64,000 bases of DNA from Dipylidium caninum. Lineage: Eukaryota; Platyhelminthes; Cestoda; Cyclophyllidea; Dipylidiidae. The stretch is taken from the NCBI GenBank assembly GCA_017562135.1, contig QEYB01000841.1:558001-622000 (forward strand), read 5' to 3'. Both the position numbers and the translations under genes were made by a program. This document shows positions 35,300 through 45,569 of the stretch, in pieces. Position 1 is the stretch's first letter, and every line of letters begins with the position of its first letter. Below the pieces are notes generated by a model, which saw only the letters and a program-made list of their open reading frames with translations, was not told the DNA's origin and did not search any database.

Positions 35300-36340
35300 T
35301 TTATTTCCTTAAAAATACTTTGTAATTATCAAAAGGGTGATATCTGGCAGAAGAGATAGGGGGTAAATGTAGAGGGTGTGGTAAAATGTCAAACTGTGGT
35401 CGTCCTGCCTTAACACCACGCCGTGCCGATTCAGCAGTGTTGGTCGTTTCTTCCTCACAAGTTTCTTCTCCCACAAGAAATCGACTGACTTCACGGTCAT
35501 GCAACTCCGCCGCTCTTATGCTTTCGCCCATTTGTAGGAAGGAAGGGCGATTACTGACTCCTCCTTGCCCTCTTCCCTTGTGTCAACCACAAAATTTTGA
35601 CAGAATTTCGGCTTAGAGGCCCTCCTCGGGGTGTAATTCTCGCCCACCCATTTGCCTGATCTTTTCGACTGTCATGCAAAATCCGCCTTTCACCATAAAT
35701 GATGATTTGGTGTAAAAACGGTGGTCGTCGTGTATTGCGAGGCAAGCGACGAAGACGGGCACTTGCTCTTGCCGTCCGCCGATGGTCTCCAGCTGCGTGG
35801 TCATTTGGTGAGGCCGGCACACATGGGTCCGCTTTTGTCTTCTTTCTCATTTCTCCTAAGCAGACGTTTTTAACTCCGCCGTATGGATGGCTGCCTTCCT
35901 AGCTTAGACTTGAGTTCACGAACAGTTGTTGTTTTTGAATCACATTCCACCGTCGTCGTTTCTAATTTTATCCTTCTCTTCATCATCAGCATGCGTCAGT
36001 GGTCTTCCACGAAGCTCCTCGACGATACTCAAATTGGCAGAAAGAAATTTATAAAGCCAAAATTAAGCATTTTTGTGTCAGTAGTAGATCTAATTTCGAA
36101 TGCCTCCTGAATACGTCTCGAAGATTTTTGAGCTGCGCCATGCATCAGCCTGAACTTCTACACAAAATACGATTTGTTTCGAACTGATGGTTGCGAAAAA
36201 GTCAATGTTAAAGGGATACCAAAACGGAAAAACTTTCCAAATGACGTAAGATGAATGTCTTTATTAGCCCAATGTTGCAATGTGTCTCTCTCAGCTGCGT
36301 CTGGACACAGACTAAACACCAATTTCCGTTTAATGCTTTC
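35300..36340 (-). mobile_element. dead mariner copy C (cecropia/Hsmar1-like), - sense
   Basis: On the - strand one reads KFRLMHGAAQKSSRRIQEAF (N-terminal, near 36130), [20 protein letters not shown] (near 36010), then LHDSRKDQANGW (catalytic region), LNRHGVVLRQDDHSLTFYHT (second catalytic motif, HDNARPH, near 35400) and ILPHPLHLPPISSARYHPFD (matching LPHPPYSPDLAPSDYHLF, near 35340). Frameshifts and stops kill the frame. Its central 557 bases match copy B as an inverted repeat. Confidence 0.85.
35446..36003. repeat. right arm of the 557-base inverted repeat (copy C)
   Basis: Reverse complement of 32848-33404. With its partner it could fold the pre-mRNA into a long hairpin enclosing the cleavage-site and transmembrane exons. 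Confidence 0.88.
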
Positions 36341-37020
36341 CTACTTAATATAACACATCATCTTCTCCGACTCCTCCCGCCCATTTCCCGTCTCTTATCG
36401 TCAAATGATACTCTCATGTCACCAGCATAGGTACGCAGGTACTCAGCCAGTGGGCATCTTTGACATCCTACCGCCTTGATCGTCTAGAAGATGGTTTGGC
36501 GTCTGTTTAATCATTTTTACAGTGGTATTTGCATCATGTGTGAATTAAATACGGAATGTGGCGTGACACACACCCGTGGGGGAATTTGTGGATGCGGTAA
36601 GGCTAGGCAGTGAAAAGCACCGTTAATAATCAGGTTTGGACTAGTATTTTCCCCTTTCCAGCGGTTTAGCCTACTCTCGTAGGTGAGCAGAACCATTTCA
36701 AGCCTACGGCGAGAGAGCGGACACGAAATTTTTCCTGCGGCGGCGAATAAAGTGTCTTTTTGAGGGGAAAGGCGATTTACCACTCAATGTCAATGTTAAG
36801 ATTAGAAATGCAACGGTTTCTCCTCCAAATGTGGCCTTGGCTTTCACTAACATGTTTGCAATCAAAACATGTCTTCTTGAATGCCAATGGGTTGCTCCCC
36901 TTCAGCGTGGAGTGAAAGGAAGAGAAGAGGGAAAAATTTTATCCCATTCACTTCCCGATGTAATGGAGGCACCGCGTGGAGAAGAGGCCACAATTTTCCC
37001 CTGGTTTTTGCCCACTTTAG

Positions 37021-37267
37021 GCGCCGTCGAAAGCCCAAGCTGTTGGCACGGCCGACGAATTTGGACCAGAGTCTGAAACAGCCCCTGATGAACGTCACTG
37101 ACGGCGCAGCATCTTCACAAGCGCCGGCAGGCGCCTTCTACAATTGTGCGCCGCCCATCACCGGGACAATTTGTGCGAACAACGGCGCCCTGTCCATGTC
37201 CCCACCCGGTTACACCCAACTCGTCGGGTTGCCTCCCACCTGCGTAACCTACCACAACGGCACTCAG
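37021..37267 (+). CDS. Lar: LAR, cytoplasmic juxtamembrane region, first exon
   Basis: The exon enters in phase 2 (Arg across the junction) and ends in phase 0 before GTGAGC. It encodes the stop-transfer RRRKPKLLARPTNLDQSLKQ, then a low-complexity tail with several Cys and Pro residues (YNCAPPITGTICANNG, PPGYTQLVGLPPTCVTYHNG). No domain is recognised. In LAR this linker joins the membrane helix to the wedge and D1. It is longer here than in vertebrate LAR. Confidence 0.78.
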
Positions 37268-38247
37268 GTGAGCGCCTGACCTCCGGGCGAATCGAGTCCG
37301 GGGGAACGATTTACCCCGGTGAATTAATACGAGGCGGGTTACGAAGTTTCCGTTTGCCATTTCGAAGAGGCACGTGAAAGGGCAGCAGACTTAGGGGGTG
37401 AAAACTCACAAACACTGTCATCCGGCAGGAGTTTGTTAGCTCTTGCCTCCTCTCCTGTCAACCCTACTCACCAAAAGGGTTAGAAAATAGTTCCGCTTCA
37501 CGAAGCGGACACATTCAAGTGGAGTTATGCGACCTCTCGGCACAAATTCGCCTTCATCCTCTGCTTTCCACAGCCTCTGGTCAAGAAGGTCTGTGGTAAG
37601 GAGGCATGAGCCTGCCCCGGGGGTGCAACTTTGGCCTCCGCAGTGACCTTGACGCAGCAAACCAGCGCGTCAGCACCCACATCAAATGACCTTCAGTGCC
37701 ACGTGTTTTTGCCTTGACAACAATGTGTCATGCTGGCCACCAATCAACGGACTTCTCGACTTTGCCTAATGGAACACACGCGGAATTGTTCTGCGTTGAT
37801 GCCAACTTCTTCCTTTTTGCCCCTTTTTGTTCTTTCTCTTTAAATTCGCTAGGTCAAAATTGCTGGAGGCGTGTTTTTCATTCTAACCTACCCTCCAATT
37901 GAGAGATTTCACTTCTTGGCGTAGCAGCTGTTAGAGACGAAACAGTTTGTTGCCCTGAGGCGTGGGGGAGGCGGGGAAAACTACTTTCGGTCGCAATTCG
38001 AGGTACATTGTCTCTCTCACCCTTTTTATGCCATTTATTCCATTCCATGATCTTCCAGTCATCTGTTGCAACAAGAACGTCTGCGTTGGGGCGAGAGCTC
38101 TTCTTCTCCCTCCTCTTGGTGTTATTGCATTCTGCTAATTTTTTTGCCCAATTCGCCTGTTTAAAGCAGTCAAGGAAATATATGCATCTTTTCATAAAAT
38201 ATTACGTTAACGAATGGTAGAATCGGTTGTTTCCTCGAATTGTCTAG
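37268..38247 (+). other. intron in the juxtamembrane region
   Basis: A 980-base phase-0 intron with a GTGAGC donor and a TTGTCTAG acceptor. Nothing else was recognised. Confidence 0.8.
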
Positions 38248-38644
38248 GATCCAACAGTCTCAACCCACCTCAACAGCTTTCCCCGTAGTACCTACCCATA
38301 CCGATCCGACTCCTCCTCCGGCCTGTCTGGCGGTGGCGGTGGCACTCGACCGCCCATGGCCGCGCTCTTCCCCTCCGTCAGCGAGGACAATAAGGGCGAT
38401 TTAATGGACGGCAGCAGTGTCTCCTGCAGCGTCTACCCAACGTCGCCCCGCCTCAACGGAGGCCTCACACGTCTGGGCGGAGGGGGCGGCGTCGGCGGTC
38501 CGTACAACACCTTCAACCGCCACATGCTCGCCTCCAAGCTCGCCTCCCTCGGCGACGCGTCCACTCGGGGCCTCTTCGCTAATGATGCAGCCACCACGGA
38601 AGACGCCAACAGCGTGGAGTTGCAACACCTCTTCTATGGAAACA
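38248..38644 (+). CDS. Lar: LAR, cytoplasmic juxtamembrane region, second exon
   Basis: The exon runs from phase 0 to phase 1 (GTACGT at 38645). It is low complexity: Ser-rich, Gly runs (GLSGGGGGTR and LGGGGGVGG), then NTFNRHMLASKLASLGDAST and SVELQHLFYGN. It has no domain match I know. The open frame, splice phases at both ends and position before the D1 wedge support it. Together with the previous exon it makes a linker of about 215 residues between membrane and D1, well beyond the family norm. It could be alternatively spliced, but skipping it alone would shift the frame. Confidence 0.75.
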
Positions 38645-40579
38645 GTACGTTCTCCTCGACCTCTGTGGTCTCGCCATAAGTGCTCTTAATTTCAACGCCC
38701 GACTGTCCACTCCGTCGTCCATATCCACACAGAAGTTGTGCACGATCTCCAACAGTAAAAAAAATCATTTTCTCCATTTGGTGAAGCCTACAATAAAGTA
38801 TAGTTTTTTTTGTTCTCCCCCTTAAGTGCACTTTTGCGTGGGGGGAGAAATGACAGTGAATTTGCCTCCATTACAGCATGGCTGCTATCAACGCAACGAA
38901 TGGCCAGTTTAAAGTGCCCATCCATCTCCTCTCCCGGGCATATTTAATAGTGGAGATTTCATTCGAAATGGTGATTTAACTTTTAAGGTAGAAGTAGGGT
39001 ACTTTTAGGGATTTTGGACGGTGGCGTGGGATGTGGTGAAGTTACTAGGGTGGAAACCATGGAGCGGGAAGCGGGTGTAAGGAAAGAACAAAAGGCGCTA
39101 CTTTTCACACTTTTCCGGTCACGAGTAGGCATGTGATTTTTGCCTTTTTGAAGAAGATCTTGATTTTTTGGAGTTAATAAACCATTATAAGCCTTTTATG
39201 GTTAGTAATTGTGAAAAAGTTAATACTCGGCCGGTGGGACATCCGGTAAAAGTGAAGGATGTCGAAAATAACCACACTACAACTAATTTTTTTTAATTTT
39301 TCAATAGAAATTAGAGCTTTATGTGGCCCTCGTACGTTGCCATGCGCACTTGCTCTTGAAATCGTCAATCGTCTGCGATTGCATGAGTTTATGCGGCCGG
39401 TATATTTGTGTCTGCCTGCTTTTTTTTCCACTTTTTTGTATTTGGATGTTGTAACACGGTCGTGTGGATGCCTGTTGCCTACCTTAGACGCCATTTCACG
39501 GATTGTTTTTTGCATGTGTGGATCGGATTCCACAGATGTCCTTCATTCCTCCTCCTCGTTACCATCAACATGGGCCGGTGGTCTGCCTCTAGGCGCCTTG
39601 ATGATACTCAACTTTTGAGAATGAAAATTTTTGAATCAAAATCGAGTCCATCTCTGAATGCCTCTCTAATGCATCCCGAAATTTGTTTAGCCGCGCCATG
39701 AATCAGTTTGAACTCCTTTCGGTTCTATCTGGTTTCGGCAAAAAATGAAATAAAAGAGAGAAACCAAAAAAGGGAGACATTCTCGAAATGAGCATAAAGA
39801 ATACCTTTAAAATTCACAAATAGAAACGTGGGGCTCGCGTTACAATACATCTCTCTCAACGCTCGTTTCGTAGTTTCCAGCCGCACAATAACCGACTACA
39901 GGGTCTAAACCCCTCGGGACATCGTTTGTTTGCCTCGGAACTAAGGCGGCTTTGTAGCCGGTTTCCGATGAGAGGTTTAGATAGGCAAGAGTTACGCCGG
40001 CCAACTATTTCGACCTCCACCTCCTCTGGGCTCTGTCGCTGGCTTGAGAGCCCGCCCGGCCTGGACTCGCCTCCCCACCTGCCACGCATACTTTAGACTG
40101 AACAAAAACGACCCCGAGGGTAGACAATGCGATGACTGGTGCGAGGTAGACTTAATGCCCATTGTTGATGCAAAGCCTCGCCGGCGCCACCCTCGAGAAT
40201 TTAGAGTTGAGGTTGGTGTCGCTACAACGCAGCCGAATAATCTAAAAGTACAAGGCATTTTGCCTTTTCTAACTGCAGTATTACACGAGGAAAGTGGAAA
40301 TTTTAATACATTCTCACATCCACATCGCGGGGAAAGCTCCCGCCCCTTTAAAGAGGGCGTATTTTTTCTCCCTTTAGTTCGAAGAGAATATGAATGAAAC
40401 ATTGCTTAATGCCTGTGTGTGTGTGGGCGATGTGGGTGTGGAAGTGGTTAATTTGATTCTCATCTCTTTTTCAAGATGGAGACAAATACTTGAAAGCCTA
40501 CATAGGCAAGACTTTGCAGTAATTACTTTGTGGGCGGGTGTGCCTCGCTGAGCGTGGTCTTATCCTCTCTTGGAATTAG
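38645..40579 (+). other. intron before D1
   Basis: A 1.9-kb intron with a GTACGT donor and a TTGGAATTAG acceptor. It carries a mariner relic at about 39260-39900 on the - strand. Confidence 0.8.
39260..39900 (-). mobile_element. mariner relic, N-terminal half, - sense
   Basis: On the - strand one reads KEFKLIHGAAKQISGCIREA (helix-turn-helix, near 39700), then SSRRLEADHRPMLM (linker, near 39600) and LWNPIHTCKK (equivalent of VEADPxxTT). At the far end a VRGPHKALISIE segment is shared with the 43.1-kb copy. The catalytic core is absent or too decayed to see. Confidence 0.7.
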
Positions 40580-40878
40580 ATTCGCACACCCAACGGCCCA
40601 TACCCGCGGCCTACTTGGCCGAGCACATTGTCAAACTCAGTGCCGACGATAATCGCCTCTTCTCGCAGGAGTACGAGTCCATCGACCCCGGCCACCAGTT
40701 CACCTGGGAGAACTCCAATTTGGAGGTGAATAAGGCGAAGAATCGGTACGCCAATGTCGTGGCCTACGATCACTCCCGTGTCATTCTCCGCACCCTCGAC
40801 GGTGTCCCCGGCTCCGACTACATTAACGCCAATTATATCGACGGTTACAAGAAGCCCAACTGCTATATCGCAACGCAG
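40580..40878 (+). CDS. Lar: LAR, wedge and start of phosphatase domain D1
   Basis: The exon enters in phase 1 and ends in phase 0 (GTGAGT). It encodes [19 protein letters not shown] (wedge helices), [40 protein letters not shown] and [34 protein letters not shown]. The substrate-recognition loop KNRYANV with its pTyr-contacting Tyr and the [11 protein letters not shown] motif are intact. Sequence agreement with vertebrate and insect LAR D1 is very high. Confidence 0.95.
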
Positions 40879-40972
40879 GTGAGTCCGTCCACCCTCTCTG
40901 TCCGTCCGCCGAGCGAATCGACCAGTGCAGCGTCCCGCTTTCACCGTGCTCCGCCGTAGGACTGAATTGCTA

Positions 40973-40988
40973 ACACACACACACACAG
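40973..40988. repeat. (CA)n run
   Basis: A short CA dinucleotide run lies about 95 bases after the exon end. Confidence 0.8.
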
Positions 40989-41946
40989 AAGAACTCCCAA
41001 TAAATTAGAAGTGGTGGCAATGACACAGGAAATGTGCAGATTTCCGTTGGGTATTTACCTAAATTCGCCAGGCAAATGCCTCATTTTCTCTTCAGCCCAA
41101 CTAACGGAAGTGCACCTGGCTAGTGCTACGCCACTAAAAATAGTCTTGTTTCACTCGGGAAGCATTTCCCTTTCATGGCCCAATGCGCTGAGCAGTCGCT
41201 GTTGTAGTCCGGTGAGGCACCGAATTACTTGCTTAGACAACTTCTCACCGCCTTTCATTCGGTCTTCTCGCCTTCAAAGCATCAAATACTAGCTCAAAGT
41301 GGTAAAGTCGAGTTCGACGGGGGTAGGCATGAGAAGCATTTCAAGTGCGCCGTAAAGAAAGAAAAAATAATACCCAGTCAGATTTGAGCTGGACCGGAAA
41401 GAACGCCAGTCTGCCAGTCGGCCTCGTAGAGGTCATTTCGGCCTTCCCCTCTTTGACATTTCGAAACAGGCGCAAAGGGCACTTCCACCGAGTTATCTGA
41501 GGGAAGAGGCCACTTGGATGCCCCGATAACCCCATCGGGAGTAAGCGGTAGGTTAGTTAGACGCTGCTTTCCACTTGATCTGACCCGCCGTTTCAAAAAA
41601 CACTCAACTCCGACCCCAAAAAGCACTTTTGACATTTAAGTAAGAAGGCTCAGATGGGCGATGAAAAAGGTGTAAAGTGGTAGACGTGTCCACAAAAAGT
41701 ACTTTGGCCTCCATTTGCCCCTTTCGCCTCCGTAGTAGCCACGAGGTGATAAGGTGAAGGTGGAGAGATGAAAAGGAATGACATTCGCCTCCTCGGATGG
41801 AAGGGAACACGTGCAGACCCTTCATTTTAAGGTCTTCGTGTCGTTGCAACCCTTCCACCATCGATCAAATTCTGACGATCATTGGAACACGCCGATTGGT
41901 CGACTTGTGAAGGAGGGAAAATTAATCCCTCCCTCGTGATTGGCTC

Positions 41947-41990
41947 CCACCACCACCGCCACCACCACCGCCACCACCACCACCGCCGCC
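41947..41990. repeat. CCA/CCG triplet tract
   Basis: CCA units interrupted regularly by CCG, 44 bases, intronic. Confidence 0.85.
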
Positions 41991-43074
41991 GAGTGACGAG
42001 TAGCCTCATGTGCATCCGCAGTAAAGTTTGTAGGTGGGCGAAGTCTCGGCCAACTGGCCCAGATGGAGTGCTCCCTCAGTGGGGAGAATTTTATCCACCC
42101 CCCTTCAATAAAATTGGATAGTAGTGTCAAAGTGAAATTGGACAGGAGTTTGACAACCTCTCATTTCCCGCCTAAATTGTTGAGAGGTCAACGCGGATTT
42201 TTGCGCTAATTGTGAGGTTAATTTGTCTCCCCCACCGGTCGTTATTACCATGAGAGTCGAGGTGACCTCGTTGGCTTTTAATGGAGGCAATTCATTGCCA
42301 AGCGCAGCACTGAACCACCTGGTGCGTTTTCCGGTTTGGGTGGACTCCAAGGCCTTCCAGCCCCACCGCCACCCATCCGTTCCACTCAGGGTTGCCAACC
42401 CACTGTACCATAATTTAAAGTGGAGTGTAATTATATGCTTCACTTGAACTTTCAGGCCTTCTGGAGGGGGCGGGGGGCATAAACGCTCCCATCTGGCGAA
42501 TTGTCAAGGAAGTTGAGTGCATTGTCCACCACGCGGGTGTCCATTGGGGTTGAGATGAAAAAATATGTACATATATTAGAGGAAGGATTCAATTGGCTCC
42601 TATGGCCAAGTCATAAGGGGCATTAAAAAAAAGAGGCCGAAAGTGGACTCCTCGCCAGTAGCAACACGCAATGCCAAGTTTTCTCGCAGAAAAAAAGAAC
42701 ACAAATAAACAAACACGAAATGGACGGTGGGCAGAAGATTCAGACGAAAGAAGCACCACCCTCTTACGTCGATTTAAACACTGCTTTTGACATTGGGAAT
42801 AAATAGAAAAGAAGAGGCGCAATTTTTACATTATTTTTTATATTCATTTAAAATAATTTTCTCTTGACATCTGCAACATTTTGTCAACGATTGGACAATT
42901 CATATTTATATTCTTGAAATTAATCCAAATTTTAAGAGTTGTTGGGCGATTCAACGTCTTTTCTACTACCATTTCAGTCAATGAATTTTTTTAACTTTAT
43001 TTTAATAATCCATTGAATGAATTTGAAGAATGCGAAAAATCCCCATCTTGTAGAGAAACTATTTAATGTGTCAA

Positions 43075-43680
43075 TAGAAATTGAAGCCTCATGTGGTCCT
43101 CGTGCGTTGTCATGCTCTTGAAGCCGTCATTCATCCGCAGCTGCGTCAGTTCTTGCGGCCGGCACATTCGAATCCACTCTTTTTTCCCATTTACTTGCTG
43201 TACTAGGATGCTTAAGCCGAGCCGTAGCAATGGCTACTTCCTAATTTAAACCCGAATTTAGGAAAAGTTCTTGTTGCTGTGTGTTTGTGTGTGTGTGGAT
43301 CGGATTCTAAAATTGTCTTCAGTTCTTCTTCGATGGTCTGCCTCGAGGCGTCTTGGTAAAACTCCAATTTCAGAACAAAATTTTGGGAACCAAAACCTAG
43401 CCCTTTTTTTCCATGAATGGCTCCATCACCTAATGCCTCTCGAATGTCTCTCCAACCTCGTTCAGCCAGGCTATAATTCATTCTGAACTCGCGTTATGTT
43501 TCCATCTGTTTGTGGCGAAAAAACAAACAAAAACTGGATAAAAAGGAAAAAAAATTTTAAAAACGAGTAGTAAGAATGCCTTTTAAGTGTATAAGTGCTT
43601 TGCCGTGTATCTCTCCACCTCGTAGTTGAACACAGCTTTGGCACAAAACGCTCGTTTCATAGTTTCTAAACCAAAATTTC
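43075..43680 (-). mobile_element. mariner relic, N-terminal half, - sense
   Basis: On the - strand one reads RFWFPKFCSEIGVL (matching RWFQKFRSGDFSL, near 43370), RRLEADHRRRTEDN and RIRSTHTQTH (ADPxxTT region). The block at 43075-43170 (VRGPHEASISID on -) matches the 39.3-kb relic. The leader at 43600-43670, including CGCTCGTTTCATAGTTTC, is shared with the other copies. Confidence 0.7.
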
Positions 43681-43844
43681 CCTGTCATGGTCGACAAGAC
43701 GAGTCGCCTTTTCTTCTCATCTTCACCACTCAGTTTACCTCACATGTTATAGTGCAAATTTCCTTATGGGGACAGGCTAAAATCGAGAGTGACGTGGCGA
43801 TAAACCCACCATAATTTCTAGCAAAGACCCAAATCGTCACAAAA

Positions 43845-44150
43845 AGTTGTTGCGTGCATGGATCGGATCCTACGGTCTTCCTTCATTCTTTCTCCTCGTC
43901 ATCATCCACAGGAGCCGGTGATCTTCCTTGAACGGAATTTTTGGAACAAACATCTTCGAATGCCTCATTAATGTTTTTAACGAAACGCTTTGATCTGCCC
44001 TACGATTCAATTTGAACTAGTACAAAAAAATAGATATAAAGGGAGTTTTATGGAAAATAAAATGAAAAAGGTAGGACACAAACACGAGAAAATCGAGTCA
44101 CATTTTAACTAAAACTGAACAAAAACGCCCGTTTCATGGTTTCTACCCAA
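43845..44150 (-). mobile_element. mariner relic, N-terminal fragment, - sense
   Basis: On the - strand one reads NINEAFEDV, GRSPAPVDDDEERMKED and RRIRSMHATT, equivalents of RNIxxAxG, GRPSxxDDDEL and ADPxxTT. It is a second partial copy next to the 43.1-kb one, in the same orientation. Confidence 0.7.
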
Positions 44151-44427
44151 TCTTTTGAAATAAAGTTGCCCAACTACCACGTTTTTTTCCATCGCTTCGC
44201 AGGGCGACCTGTTTTTTGCATTCCAACTCAACACAGGAGAAGTCGAGAAGCGGCAATGAGATGTCTGATTTGTCGCAAATTCACTTCTGATATGTCAGGT
44301 TTAACGTGAACTCCGAGCGCACTTAGTGTTCACTCGTGAGGCCGCCTTGAGACAGGCTAATGTGAGGACTCGGAGATTTTGACATTTGCAAAAGAAATTC
44401 TACTTTCTCCTTTTATGCCCACTTAAG

Positions 44428-44923
44428 GGTCCTCTGCCCGAAACCTACTCCGACTTTTGGCGCATGATTTGGGAGCAACGAGTGTCCATCATCGTGATGA
44501 TGACGCGACTGGAGGAGCGGGCTCGCATCAAATGCGACCAGTACTGGCCCTCGCGAGGTCCGGAGACCTACGCCAACGGCGCCATCACAGTCGCGCCGCT
44601 GTCAGGTCCCGAGGGCATGTTAGAGTTGGCCTACTTCACCATTCGTCGCTTCACCCTCACGCATTGCAGTGGCAGTGAGATTCGAGAGGTCATCCACTTC
44701 CAGTTTACCAGTTGGCCCGACCACGGGGTCCCCGAGAGTCCGCCCATTCCCCTGCTCCTCTTCATGCGCCGAATTCGACGCGCTGTCGCAACTCAGGGCA
44801 GTCGAGAGTCGGTCGCGCTCATTGCCCCGGGGGCGGCTTCCACCTCCGTGGCCTCCAGCGACTCCGATCCGGCCATCTCGGGACCCATGGTGGTCCACTG
44901 TTCCGCCGGTGTCGGAAGAACTG
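44428..44923 (+). CDS. Lar: LAR, D1 catalytic core (WPD loop and P-loop)
   Basis: The exon runs from phase 0 to phase 1 (GTAAGT at 44924). It encodes [60 protein letters not shown] and [12 protein letters not shown]. The general-acid Asp of WPD (44719-44721), the nucleophilic Cys (44899-44901) and the P-loop Arg (44917-44919) are all present, so D1 should be an active tyrosine phosphatase. Between the WPD loop and the P-loop lies an extra Ala/Ser-rich stretch of about 25 residues ([20 protein letters not shown] and following) that vertebrate LAR lacks. Confidence 0.95.
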
Positions 44924-45104
44924 GTAAGTCAGTCGTCCCGGCCGCAGGGTGGGGGGTGGAATTGGAGAATGGCAAGCCGGCAGTCGTCCTGCCAATCAAG
45001 TCACTCGATCCGTCGTGTTTCCAAAGGACGCGCCTGTAACGAAAAAATTAGAGTCTACTGGAATGTTCTGTCCGTCTCTAATGGCAACGATTTTTAATAA
45101 GTTT

Positions 45105-45563
45105 ATTTGAAGCACGTTCGTCTCATTTACGCTATCGTACAAATGATACGGATTTTATGAAGGAAGAATTTATTTGGTTTGGTGAAGGTTCAGTTTCTGA
45201 GAGGACATGCAGAAAATGGTTCGAAGAAGCTGGCTCAAGTGGTTTCTACCTAGTGGACGATCATCTTCAATCGACGACGATGTTGTTGAGATCGTGTGAG
45301 AGCAAGAACCTTCTTTGACAACGTGGGAGATCGCAGAAAGGATCAATTCAGCTCAGTAAGTCAGTGAGGACCATAGGCGGACGACAGGATTGGCGTGGGA
45401 CTATTCACTACGAGTGCGACACGGATGAAGTCAGAAGAACTTGGATGACTAAACAAAATCGAGTCCTTCTTCGACCGGACGACGACTGGCGATGAAAAGT
45501 GGGGAGGAAGGGGCATTTTGTTAACTCAGAGAACGTGGCATTTCCCCTTCAGGAGCAAAACTG
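45105..45563 (+). mobile_element. mariner relic, N-terminal half with intact TGDEKW
   Basis: In + sense one reads FMKEEFIWFGEGSVSERTCR, then KWFEEAGSSGFYLVD (second helix-turn-helix and linker; SERTCRKWF is a typical mariner motif), EIVREQEPSLTTWEIAERIN after frame adjustment, and T-G-D-E-K-W at 45484-45501, the first catalytic motif, unaltered. The copy ends soon after and a second relic begins. It belongs to a different subfamily from copies A-C. Confidence 0.78.
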
Positions 45564-45569
45564 AGGCAC

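Larger units (their letters stand above)
34740..37020 (+). other. intron after the transmembrane exon
   Basis: A 2.3-kb phase-2 intron with GTGAGT and CCCACTTTAG ends. It holds mariner copy C (- sense). Nothing recognisable lies between 36.4 and 37.0 kb. Confidence 0.8.
40879..44427 (+). other. intron inside D1
   Basis: A 3.5-kb phase-0 intron with a GTGAGT donor and a CACTTAAG acceptor. It contains a CA run just after the exon, a CCA/CCG tract, and two mariner relics at 43.1-44.15 kb. Otherwise nothing recognisable. Confidence 0.8.

Noticed and set aside
40576..40986. 136-codon frame on - over the first D1 exon
   Set aside because: It is the antisense shadow of a strongly conserved phosphatase exon.
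44669..45097. 142-codon frame overlapping the D1 catalytic exon
   Set aside because: It is in another frame from the [16 protein letters not shown] one and has no domain signature.
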